A DNA stretch of 64,000 nucleotides, from assembly GCA_963555705.1 (NCBI GenBank), contig OY743187.1, forward strand, positions 13,778,133 through 13,842,132, in the 5' to 3' direction. This DNA is from Ligustrum vulgare. Taxonomy: Eukaryota > Streptophyta > Magnoliopsida > Lamiales > Oleaceae. A program made the position numbers and the translations under genes. Below, piece after piece: positions 34,817-45,239 of this stretch (the stretch's first letter is position 1; each line of letters begins with the position of its first letter). The notes under the pieces were generated by a model. The model had not been told where the DNA came from and did not search any database. It was given only the letters and a program-made list of their open reading frames with translations.

Positions 34817-35409
34817 TAACATTTCAATTTGAAAATCGCAAAGACACCAACTAATATAGATTATATACAAAGCACTTGTTTGATTTCCATCAATTTTTGA
34901 AAAAAGGTGAGTTTTTGGAGAATGGGGGGTATGTATTGAGTTGAACAATCAAAAATTGTAAGCCAAAAGTAAGATTCTTGGTGTAGATTGAGTACTGTAG
35001 AAAAATAAGATGAAAAAAATGGGAATCAAACAGAAGCAAAAGTAGCACTTCTTTTATTCTGTGAAGATAGACTTGTATTCTCTATTTGTCCGTCTCATAT
35101 TTTAATCGACACACCTTATTGAGTGTGTTCATTTTTTTAATTTTCTAATATGACCTTATTTAATGTAATTTGTTATAAATGAATAAGTATTAATAGGAAT
35201 ATACTTGGGAAAAAAGAGTGCAAAATCGACTTTTTCAATCACGTTAATTGATATTTTTTAATCTATGTAAAAATATGAGCAAATCTATCTTTACAGAAAG
35301 TAAGGGTATTAAATGTTACGATTATGCTACGTTCCCCATCCGTTTCACAATCAGCATGACAATGTTAATGTATAATTACCGAACTACCCCTCGGTCTAAT
35401 GAAAACAAG

Positions 35410-35851
35410 AAAACCGCATCTTACTTCTGATACACCCACAGTCCACATCCATACATTTCAAAAAAATTTCAGAAAATCCTCTCATCTCCAAGCCGATTTC
35501 AACACTCCATATCATCCGCCCATCTCTGAATAATCTATGTCTACAAAAGAAATGGAAATCTGAATAAGTCGATTGTGTGCCCCAAATTAGTACCCGAAGT
35601 TGTATTTTTGTAGATTTTTCGACCCCATTTTCTTGATTTGATTTCTCATGGAAATTTAAAGTGTTATTGCAGGAGTTTGAGCTCGGAGGTTGAACTTGTT
35701 CATTTTGTAGTCCTACGAAGGCTGTTAACTCGAAGTTTGTGGAACCCACCGTGAAGGAACCCGTCGAAGTATTTAAGTTTCCGACGAGTGAGGACGAAGG
35801 TCGACCGAAGTAGTGGTAATCGTCATCAAAAATTTCGTCTGACATCGACTG
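35410..35851 (+). other. Probable non-coding first exon of the GRF zinc-finger gene
   Basis: It ends with GACATCGACTGGTAAGAA, a good splice donor at 35,852. A matching acceptor, CATTTTTAG, is at 36,403, just ahead of the ATG at 36,422. The minus strand is open here for 149 codons, but that product has no recognisable features and is taken as a shadow of the UTR. The 5' end is a guess. Confidence 0.4.
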
Positions 35852-36421
35852 GTAAGAACCCCTGCATTTCTAAACAATTTGAGTGATAAACGGTCCTAAT
35901 TTTTGAAACCCTGACTTCATATTCTTTGATTATGTTGGCTATGATTCACATGAAGAAGTTTTAGTTTAATTTAAATTTTTTTTAATTATTATTTTTTTGC
36001 AGTGTTGGATGGTTGTGTAATGTATATTGTAATTTCTATTATTCATTATTGTAAGCCATATTTTTTTATTTGAAGGCTTTAATTTGATTGGCTTTTGTAT
36101 GTTCCAAATGCATTAATTTGAATCACATGTACACTTTTGAGGCACTTGGAATGCATTCAGACAAAAAATGCATTTTGCATAATATGGGATGATTTTGGAT
36201 AAGAGTTTAGGTACGTTTCTTTTTTTATTTTTTATTTTTTGCACTGGCACAGAAGTAATTTCTTGTTTATTTTTTGGAAAATTTTGTGAGTTCACCGAAA
36301 AAAGAAGTATTAGCATTTCACATAATTATAGAACTGAGATACATATTTTTTGCTTAAGAACATTGCTACAGAGTGTAAATTTTATCATATTTGACATTTT
36401 TAGTTGAGTTGATAGGAACAA

Positions 36422-36811
36422 ATGATGAAGGGAAAGAATTATGGAATCTGTCATGGTTGTCGAGAAGTGGGACATTGGTTGGATGAATGTCCGACAAAGA
36501 TGCTATGCCCTCGTTGCGGAGAGGGATTCCTCATATTGCTTGAGGTTGAAAAAAAGACTTCTAGATACTTGGGGAAGTTGTTCTACTCTTGCACTCAACC
36601 CGGTTGTCGATATTTTGTTTGGTATGATGAGGTTTCAAGCAGCCCCAGTCGAGTGAAGAACTTGCCTAAAGAAGAAACAGATCATTTGTCTCATCTACTG
36701 AAGACGTGTGCACGTATATCAGACGAAGACAAAGTCGAAGTGAGCGTCGTGACCTTTCAGCCGAGTAAACGAAGCTCGACTGATCGAGGCAAGGAGAAGG
36801 TGCAAGAATGA
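36422..36811 (+). CDS. Small CCHC plus GRF zinc-finger protein, 129 aa
   Basis: Residues 9-22 are a CCHC zinc knuckle, CHGCREVGHWLDEC. Residues about 30-70 form a GRF-type finger: CPRCGEGFLI, GKLFYSCTQPGC and YFVWYDE, a Cys pair, then an aromatic-Cys block and a W-D end. GRF fingers bind single-stranded nucleic acid in topoisomerase 3-alpha, APE2 and NEIL3; in plants small proteins with knuckle and GRF exist without known function. The C-terminus is Ser/Lys/Glu-rich and ends DRGKEKVQE. The second ATG at 36,425 is an alternative start. The coding part is one exon. Probably a real gene; the function is unknown. Confidence 0.75.
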   Translation: MMKGKNYGICHGCREVGHWLDECPTKMLCPRCGEGFLILLEVEKKTSRYLGKLFYSCTQPGCRYFVWYDEVSSSPSRVKNLPKEETDHLSHLLKTCARISDEDKVEVSVVTFQPSKRSSTDRGKEKVQE

Positions 36812-37082
36812 GCCAAATTATGTTAGGAATGTTTGTAACCTGACATTCTGTAATGTGTTGCCACTGGAAGTATTTTTCATCTTATTATAGCTATTAATGT
36901 TTTGTCTAGTGTTAACCAAAGTCCAGCCAAAACAATGTAGTGTTTTGAAATTGTGGTAGAAGTTCCCTTTCCCTATGTTGTGATTGTGACTGTAGTATTA
37001 AACATTTATGTAAATCGACTATCAGATTGCACCTTGAGCAACTCTATAGAATTATGTTCAGAAAATAGGAAATTTTACTCAC

Positions 37083-37184
37083 TTTTCCCTCAGCAAATGA
37101 TATCAATGTTTCATTCCTAGAAGTTGGAAGGATCGTACCCAACTCCCAGTTACCATCAGGAAGTTGAAACCATGATGTAAGCTT
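37083..37184 (-). pseudogene. Lone myosin VIII exon with intact splice sites
   Basis: Between an acceptor CTGTTTCAG and a donor GTGAGT lie exactly 34 codons in one phase. They include SWFQLPDGNWELGTIL and end FAEGK, the N-terminal SH3-like region of plant class VIII myosins (family form SWFQLPNGNWELG). The exon that should follow (LPANPDILDGVDDL in the family) is not found downstream, where the GRF gene ends. The motor domain is absent, so this is an isolated, captured or left-over exon between the GRF gene and the FAR1-like gene. Confidence 0.75.
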
Positions 37185-37724
37185 CTGAAACAGCAAACTT
37201 TTAGGTTTTATAATAAATTGTAATTATTCAGATTATATTGACAGATATAACCTACATAATGAGTGATGTAATTTGAATGGAACTACAGATTACTCTTCCA
37301 TATAAGTTTAGTAAAAATCTTGATTGAGGTGGTATCTCTAAATAAAAAACAAGGATCTCCAAATAATTCACTGCAGGCTTTGCTAACGTGCTCTTTTGAT
37401 TGTGGTGGTGTTTAGGTACATTAAAACAGAAATTTAAATAGTTATTTCAACTTGGTAATGTGATCAAGTTGTTTTGATACAAGGCAAAGCAAAAGAATAT
37501 AAGAATAACTATTCACTTTGAAAAGGGAACTTAAGCATAGACATGGAACTTTATAGACAAGTGTATGACATTCTCCAACAATGTAGGAGACACAGCACAG
37601 ACATCTTGAATTCCAAAAATCATAAATATATCATCCAAAATATTTTTTTACCCAAATAAAATTAGAAAAATAACAAGCAATCGGTTTGTAAATGAGGAAT
37701 TCAAAAAAACCCATAAATAAAGAT

Positions 37725-38917
37725 TTATACATGATCAAATTCACATGCAAAATCACCAAATGTAGCAATTTGACTAAAGCCCTGAATTCCCATATCATCA
37801 ATAAAAATGCAATTGAATGTGAGTTCTTCATATCCTCCAGCATCAACGACAGCTGAGTTGAAACTTTTATGCATTGGAATTCCAGCTATGTCGTTAACTT
37901 CGAGCTTCCGTTTCACTTGGTCATTAAGCTGACGATTACATCGATATAACCTCGATTTTGTTGGACTTGTCCTGTGATTATGCTCAAGAAATACTCTTGT
38001 AATATGAAATGTTCCCGAAACATCTGAGCAAATGGTCATCTTCGCCTTACACCCCGTTTGCATTGTCGGATGCGATTGCATGGAATTGCTTGTACTAGCC
38101 TTCCTCCCTTCTCGACTACAAGCGAATGTGGCATTCGTCAAGATCCCATCTGCGCTTTTTTTTGAATTTCTTTTACGCACAGGGAACCCCACCTTAAAAG
38201 CATACTGCCTGTAGAATTCAAATGCCTCATCATAACTAGTAAACTTCATCCCAAGTTTTGGGGTAATCCCAATATCTTCTTCTGTAATTTTGTCATTTAA
38301 TCCAACCCAATTACTCTGTATTAGCTCATTAATCTCTACACAATCTTCATCCTCCAATACTAGATTATCATCAATAGGTGAGGTTTGATTTCCTACCCAT
38401 TGCTCACAGTTTATTATACAATTTATGCAAATAAAAAAAGAAAATATTTATTGAAACAATGATCAGTTACCCAACTACACTCCAGGTGAGGTTTGATTTC
38501 CTGCCCATTGCTCAAAGTTTATTATACAATTTATGCAAATAAAAAAAGAAAATATTTATTGAAACAATGATCAGTTACCCAACTACACTCCATTTGCAAA
38601 AATAAAATGCATTTTCACCACCAAACTCATATAAAATAGCTTATACAAATGCAAAATCGAGATACCCATTTGGTGAAAGTAGTTGTATTTTTTTTATTTA
38701 TTCTGTTCAAAAACGACAACAAGTAGAAAAAAATATGCAGAACAAAATTATACAATGAACAAGGGTGCAAATGTTATGCATTTTCAAATACAAAACTGAT
38801 AATGGAAGATGATAATAGCAAAGTGGAGATACCAACTTCATAACAAGGATCGAGTTTGTCTTAAAGTGTAAAAGAAAAAATAATGTCGGAACAATAATGC
38901 TTACCCGTATCCGACAT
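37725..38917 (-). CDS. FAR1-like DNA-binding protein, truncated, 226 aa
   Basis: Exon 1 is 38905-38917 (ATGTCGGATACGG, then donor GTAAGC) and exon 2 is 37725-38392 (acceptor GGGTAG). They join in frame as MSDTGNQTSPIDDN. The FAR1 domain follows at about residues 50-145: TSYDEAFEFYRQYAFKVGF, a Cys at FACSREG, GCKAKMT and FLEHNHRTSP, the zinc-binding WRKY-GCM1 fold. It then keeps IAGIPMHKSFNSAVVDAGG and stops soon after YEELTF. Full FAR1/FRS proteins have MULE-type transposase and SWIM domains and are about 700-850 residues; both are missing. Short FAR1-only proteins exist in plants, so this may be functional or a fragment. The intron carries a 108-bp duplication of its acceptor. Confidence 0.75.
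38377..38592. repeat. 108-bp tandem duplication over a splice acceptor
   Basis: GGTGAGGTTTGATTTCCT at 38,377 is repeated at 38,485 with two or three changes over 108 bp. On the minus strand each copy contains a polypyrimidine stretch and an acceptor (GGGTAG in one, GGGCAG in the other) followed by GAAATCAAACCTCACC, so the first bases of exon 2 and its acceptor are doubled. Confidence 0.9.
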
Positions 38918-39324
38918 CAACTTCTTCTAATGGAGGGTGGGCATCGTCGTTAATGGATGAGCAGCAGACTAGTAGTTAGTGTGGGTAATGGGGAAAGTCA
39001 AATGGTTTGGAATTTAGGGCCATTGTTTTGTTTTGTCTGCAGAGAAAAATTTTAGCGAGGAGGATATAATTTTTTCAATTCCAAATTTATCGTGAGAAGA
39101 AGCCTCTTTCAATGTCTCGTGAGATGGGCTGAATTGTCAATTAGATTGTGAAACAGATTGGAAAAGTAGCATTATCCTAAATGTTATGCTTCCAAACACT
39201 CAATTTAACATTGTCAACCAAATGGTCAATATTTTTTTTAATACAACTTTATAAACCAAAACTACACTCTCAAGTCTCAACCGTTGTGTCAAATTGACCT
39301 CAAAACTAAAACCTCATTTATCTT

Positions 39325-39808
39325 AGGGCCCATTTGATTACAAGGATTAAATTTAGGTGGAAAGAAAACGAATTTCAAAAAGTTGAATTCCTAAGAATTG
39401 AAAGTTTAATATGTTTGATTGATTTCATTTTCTAGGTAAAAAAAAATGAAATTTGTTTTAATATTTATTTGTTTGACTGACATTATTTTCCATGAGAATT
39501 AAAACAAAATTTAACTATTTTTGTATTTTTTTCAACACATTTGTACTTGATAATAATAATGTTAATTTCTAAAAAAAAAAATCAATTAACAACAACAAAT
39601 TGATCAAACGCGACATACATGATTTGTCATGGAAACCAATTTTCATCTATCCTTTAAGAATTGATTACTACCAAACCATGAAATTGCACCATCACTTGAG
39701 GAAAGTAAGAAATGAATTTTCAAGACAAATCTAGCATGTCTAAACCAATAAAGGTCAAAAGTGGAAAAATGTTTTCCAATTTCATGACAAATACACCCAA
39801 TCAAACGC
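39325..39808. mobile_element. MITE-like, inverted relative of the element at 1,266
   Basis: It opens TTAGGGCCCATTTGATTAC and closes near CACCCAATCAAACG. The interior GGTGGAAAGAAAACGAATT is the inverse of a block near the right end of the 1,266-1,797 element. The end is diverged and no clear duplication is seen. Confidence 0.5.
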
Positions 39809-39809
39809 C

Positions 39810-41700
39810 ACCATTTTTTTTTTTGGAACTTCAACCTCTCATTCCTTTTATGACAAGGATCGTGCTCCAATAAAGCATGCAAAAGCCTGATTTGTTTTTG
39901 GAGATATCCACCTGCTCCCTATAAGAAGAAGGCTGTAGGAAGAACGGTGCAATCGATCATTCAGCTCAAATAAGAAAGCCATCTCCTACTAGTCGACATT
40001 TCCATCCGGTACAATCTCAATGAGATGAACCACTTTCCTTTTTATGCTCAAAAGGATAATCTCATAATCCCCTTTTACACCGTCTCTTTGAAGAACATAG
40101 AATTCAAACTGGAGCAGGTGTGTACATTTGAGCTAGGAGATGGCTAAAAGGGCTCGACTGAAGCGAAAATATTTTACATACCTAAATTTTGATGAAATGG
40201 GATTGGTGTAGTTAGAATGTGCAACCAACCATAAGACCATACTGAGAACATATAACATGAAACGTACACCTGCTGAGAAAAATAAATTTAGCTCTTCGGT
40301 AGATTCTAATGTCATATAGGCGCGCTATAGAATCCTCACTAATGAAGTCACCATGAAAACAAGTGAGCACGTCACCAAAACACTCTGCAAACAGAACATA
40401 AGTCGAGGAAACATGAGCACCTTGCTGCAAAACAATGCTGATCGGGAATCTTGATTGACAGGTCAGAATTAATAGGTGACATCAATAAGCAATGTCCATA
40501 ACAAGAATACCTAGGGAGCCAGGACACAATATCTAGTGCTAAAATTATTCCATTAATGGCAGCCTCTAAACGACGAAGGAATTATTCACAGGAAATATAC
40601 AAGCTCATCAGATTTGAACCAGGAGCATTGATCTACAAGTGTCCTCACGAGATGGACTTCTTTTCCAAAGAAAAAATTTAAAATTTCTCAATTGAATTCG
40701 CAGCACCTCATAACAGTACAGTTAAAATGTAATAGAAACATTTTATCAACTATAAACCAAGGTATATCGCTGCGAAAGCAAGAAACCACGAGTACACTTG
40801 TAAATAAATTTTCATAACTATTCAAGTCACAAGACTTACAACCTCTCATCTCATCTCATGTACATAAAACAGCTACATCCATTAATGGGCAAATCCAAGT
40901 AAACAAATTTATTACAGGATCAATTTATGTCTGTAGAACATGAGAACAAAAGGAAACTCATTTGCTCATACTGTATATCTAAAAAATTATACTCTTAATG
41001 GCCTTCAAATATAAGAAGACACTTTATTTCTCAAACAGAGATTGGAATTGGACTCATGACACGTTCTACATATTGTTCGTTTCACTCGCCAAGACAAGAC
41101 TATGGCCAACTTCTTTCAAGAAAAATCCATTTCAAATATGCACTCTCCCATATCAGCATCCCAAACATTCAAATGATTATAAAACTGCCTCCCTGAATTT
41201 AGAGAGAACGTAATTCAAGGAGATAAATCACTAAACACCTATGACTGCAAATGGACTTCTAGATTCCATTTCATTATGCCACAAAAACACATAGTGAGAA
41301 ATATCACCCGCCCCAATTCCTTCATAAGTTTGATTTTTTAAGAAACAAAGCAAAAAAACATATCTTTTCTTTTCATGGTATTTCAACAAAGAGACACACA
41401 ACTTGAAAGGTTGTTATTCATCAATGTGAAGAATCAACAGAAAAAAGGGCTACCAAAAGTTTAAAAAGAGGGGAAAGGATTAAAAATGAACTTCAACAAA
41501 ACAATTAGTAATTCAAAATCAAATTAATGGACCACCGTCATATTTATGGTAAACAAAATATATAAGAAAATGTAATAGAAAGACACAACCAGTCTTAATA
41601 AAGGACATAGTAATCCAACATTTAACAGCTCTTCCAGGTCACAAGATACAGATATACAAGACAAATAGTGTGATTGACTATAACATCACCTCATGTATAC
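39810..41700. other. Intergenic DNA with exon-like open stretches
   Basis: On the minus strand 39,989-40,108 follows an acceptor (CTGCTCCAG) and reads FEFYVLQRDGVKGDYEII up to a stop 40 codons on. 40,270-40,424 follows TGTTTTGCAG, reads VSSTYVLFAECFGDVLTCF and ends at a GTGTAC donor. Both look coding, but the phases do not join them and I do not recognise the protein. They may be remnants of one gene. The rest shows nothing. Confidence 0.25.
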
Positions 41701-41707
41701 CACCTCA

Positions 41708-42778
41708 TCAGTTTCTACCAAGAGGCAATGATCTACAAGAATATGTCTCCTTGAAATCTTTCTTCTTTGACGAAGTAAAAATTGATGCATACACATCCTT
41801 GGTTGCATTTGCAGGGGCCATATCTGCTGCCTTGAACCTCTTCGAGGAACCATTATTATTATGGTTAATACCATTCCCTTCAATCCGATGTTTTGTCCCC
41901 AACAGATGTCCAGCCTCTCCATTCGCGTCTCCATTCTTCACTTTCTTTGATTTCTTGTTATTATCTTTCAATTTTGCCTCTTCTTCAATCTTCTCCCACA
42001 ATGCCTTCACTTCATCTTCGTTCCCATTGATCACAATCTTATCTCTTTCTGTGAACTCCTTATGACAAACCAAACACGCAGACGACTTCACCTCTTTCAA
42101 AGCCTTGGCACTCAATACATGCCCACAACTTTTTATCGTGAAAAACTTGTATTTCCCATTAAATTCCAGCCCTGTAACAGGGCACTGGAATTTCACTTCC
42201 CCCCTCTCTCTAATCCTTGGAACCTCAGCCAGCTCGACTGCGATCATATCCTTCAAACCCTTAATATATCTAAACTCTTTAGGCAAATTTTTCTTCAATA
42301 AAGACTCCACCAACGCCTCTTTGTTAAACAAATTCCCTAGTTTATCGATAACTACAGGGTGTTTCAACGGCTCGTTGGATAAACTACAATTAACCCACTT
42401 TGACAGCCGCATCTCATTAGGGTCAACCTTATCAGGCTTTTTCACAGCATACATATTCAAATAACAGTCACGTGACTCAGCCCCGGTGGCGCCACCATCT
42501 CCACCACCTCCATTATGTCGCAGATGGACGGTAAGAGTGGAGAGGGGACCAATTTGTGGATTTTGAAACAGCGGCGTACAATCAGCGACGGCCTTTCCAT
42601 TAAGGCTGAAGAAAAGGGATGTCGGAGAGATTCCCGTTCGAGCAACAAGGTCGGATTTAAGGTTGTGGACAGTGAAATTTGTGTTGGGGTTAGGGTTTTG
42701 CAAAATTAAAGCACGGGTGGGGATCTGAAGATCTGCCGATTGAATGAAGATTTGGAAGTTTTGGGGTTTGGATCTCAT
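41708..42778 (-). CDS. RTF2: RTF2 (replication termination factor 2) homologue, 356 aa
   Basis: The start is the ATG at 42778 (MRSKPQNFQIF); the open frame extends four codons further without an ATG. Residues 1 to about 88 look ubiquitin-like (SLFFSLNGKAVADCTPL). The Rtf2 domain follows with LSKWVNCSLSNEPLKHPVV and a RING/U-box-like finger at about 195-245: CPVTGLEFNG, SCGHVLS and ACLVCHKEF. The tail is Lys-rich and ends CRSLPLGRN, as in plant RTF2, which carries a plant N-terminal extension. In yeasts Rtf2 acts at stalled forks; the Arabidopsis protein is needed for pre-mRNA splicing and embryo development. The gene is intronless and complete. Confidence 0.95.
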   Translation of the reverse strand: MRSKPQNFQIFIQSADLQIPTRALILQNPNPNTNFTVHNLKSDLVARTGISPTSLFFSLNGKAVADCTPLFQNPQIGPLSTLTVHLRHNGGGGDGGATGAESRDCYLNMYAVKKPDKVDPNEMRLSKWVNCSLSNEPLKHPVVIDKLGNLFNKEALVESLLKKNLPKEFRYIKGLKDMIAVELAEVPRIRERGEVKFQCPVTGLEFNGKYKFFTIKSCGHVLSAKALKEVKSSACLVCHKEFTERDKIVINGNEDEVKALWEKIEEEAKLKDNNKKSKKVKNGDANGEAGHLLGTKHRIEGNGINHNNNGSSKRFKAADMAPANATKDVYASIFTSSKKKDFKETYSCRSLPLGRN

Positions 42779-43153
42779 GATTATGCTCAATTTTTGTGGG
42801 AATTTATCGAATTGATTCCTTTTTACGAATACAAATTGAAGGATAAAATTCAGAGAGCATTCATATGTAATGGATTTGTGTGTATATATAATATAGATAC
42901 GAAGAACCGGTGGTGTACCGACCTAGGGAGCAAAGTGATGATGTGGCATGAAGTCTATTAGGATTGGGCTTTTAATCGGATTAGGCCATCAAAGCGATGC
43001 GAGCTCTATGATTTGGGCCTTTTGGCCCGCATTGTTCGACTCATCTGGAGCGGGCTGTAGGTCTTATCAAATTTTGAATATTTAAAATTTAGAATTATGA
43101 GGAAATTACACCAGAATATGTTTTTTAATTGCCTAATTCTAAAATCAGATTTG
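42779..43153 (-). promoter_or_regulatory. Upstream region of RTF2
   Basis: This 375-bp stretch lies between the RTF2 start and the copia insertion. It contains an AT-rich TATATATAATATAG patch near 42,882, which could hold a promoter. No specific element is clear. The insertion at 43,154 cuts the original upstream region. Confidence 0.3.
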
Positions 43154-43364
43154 TGTTGTAAATTATTATAAACTATGTAAAATTAGTTATGAATGACAAT
43201 TACTATTATACTCCTATAAATTTTATATATTACGATTATGTCATTATCCACCCCTATAAATAAGGGCATAAACTAATTCTTCCAACACACCTTTAAGAGA
43301 AGAAACTCCCTCAATTCTCTCATATCTCTCTTTTTATTGTTCTTATTTTGATAGTTTTACAACA
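43154..43364 (+). repeat. Copia 5' LTR
   Basis: It runs from TGTTGTAAATTATTATAAAC to GTTTTACAACA. TATAAATAAGGG near 43,253 is a TATA box and is conserved in the 3' LTR. Confidence 0.9.
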
Positions 43365-44300
43365 TGTTATCAGCACGGGTCTCTAACCAATTGAGTAATA
43401 TGAAGGGAGTATACTCTACAGTTGCATCTAAATGATGAACCTCTGTATCAAAAACCTGATTATTATTAATCAACATTTCCTTTTTCAAATCAAGTGTTTT
43501 TGGCGTTAGAAAACAACTTATATCTCGTAGATATGAAAATGTTGAATCTGCCTACGAGTTTTCCTCATCCATAGACCACTTGTGCGTACTTATAACTAAG
43601 CCACCTACAACTCTTCTTGAAAGTCCCTTTGATTTTTCCTTCATTGGAGTAGACTTTGTAACTAGCCACCATTTTCTTTCTCTGCAATTCAGGGTCATTG
43701 AAACTCCAAGATTTTCCACCGCCTTTCTTGTTTTCCATTCATTAATTTTTAATGACGGTGATGTCGTCCACTAACTTGGTGGAAAAACACTTTAGAAAGC
43801 AATTGAAATTGAAAAAGGTGTTGTGCACTAACTTAATAGATTAAAGCAGGTAAAATTATTAACATATTTTAACTAGTTTAATCATGCATATTGATCATAT
43901 GATTAGTATTAATAAATATTTAATATGTGATCAATTAAAAGATTTAAACAAGGTACTAGTAATATAATTATCCCATACCATGATATATTGGACTGTTATG
44001 GACTGGATTATACCTTGATTGGATTATCATGAACTAATACCTTGATTGGATTTGGAGATATGACTCACTTACTGATGAAAGGTAATTATTTTATTATGTT
44101 GACACCGCCTATATGTTCGGTCTATAGATTAAATATATGGAATACTTTACATATATTCATATTTTATATATTATTCCAAAACACCTTAATTTTGGTTAAT
44201 TCTAACATATTAGAAGTTGTTGTCAACATATATACGATATTATTGTTATTTGATATTTCATTGAATGGTACTAGAAATTACCACTACTAAAGTTAGATGA

Positions 44301-45218
44301 TGATGAGATCCCAATCGGGGAATCTCGTCGAACAACGCGGAATAATGAAATTAAAACCTAGGAAAGATCTAAGATAGATTAATCGTGAAAAATAAACAAG
44401 AACACAAGAAAATAAACAACAGAATTAAAGATAGATCGACGATAAAACCCTGACCCAACAATCACGACGCAATTAATGACGATGCGGATTGAAGAACCAA
44501 GATTGGTGAACGCTACAAGGGTTGCCAATTCCTTGATAAGTTCGTTGGGTGAACACCACAAAGATTGGATCTTTGATAAGTTCAAGAAAAAGGAATAACT
44601 TAACCTTTCAATTTTGGAGAATCCTCTCTCAATTTAATTCATAAACTCAAACTGTTCTTTACAATCATGAAAATGAATATAAATAAGAAAAATAACATAG
44701 CCGCTAATTGACTCAAAATAGAATTCTAATTAAACAAAAATAGGCAAATAACGTAAAAACCAAAAAGGAAACAAAATAATTAAAAATCCCGCAAAATCTG
44801 GCTCGCTCCTCAGTTATGGCCATGAACAATCCAGTTATGGCCGTAAAGGCCTCTCGGGTCCAAAACTGCTTCAATAGTTACGACAGTGACGAATTTGATT
44901 ACGGTCATGAAATGCCCCCGGCTTGGATGTTACGGCCGTAAGTCTGGAAGTTACTGCCGTAAGCCTTGTTTACTGAAATTCTTCCTTTTCCCCGAGAATT
45001 GGTTACGGTCGTGATTATAAGAGTTACGGTCGTGAAGGATCTTCATTACGGCCGTAAAGACTTTTCTGCAAAAATAACTTCGATCCCTTGATTCGGCTTG
45101 ATCAGTCCCTCTTCTCGGCTCGACCCCAACATGGAACTTGCTCCGTTTTGCACGTAGATCACTGTCATAATACCGATGGCTCGACTTCGCCCTTCGATGC
45201 CTGGTCCGGATCATATCA
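44301..45218 (-). repeat. G2 3' LTR with palindrome array
   Basis: On the minus strand it starts TGATATGATCCGG and ends GGATCTCATCA. Nine degenerate TTACGGCCGTAA-type palindromes lie at about 44,812-45,058. It matches the right LTR apart from scattered substitutions and small indels. Confidence 0.9.
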
Positions 45219-45239
45219 TACTCACTCTCTTGAAAAGGA

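Larger units (their letters stand above)
33735..35400. other. CAF1 promoter side and intergenic DNA with MITEs
   Basis: It includes the upstream region of CAF1 on the minus strand, a TATATG/GTGTAT-rich patch at about 34,010-34,050 and two MITE-like pieces listed separately. No gene was seen from 34,816 to 35,400. Confidence 0.4.

Noticed and set aside
35396..35845. A 149-codon open frame on the minus strand
   Set aside because: The product has no recognisable features, and the plus strand here looks like the first non-coding exon of the GRF gene, with a good donor at 35,852.
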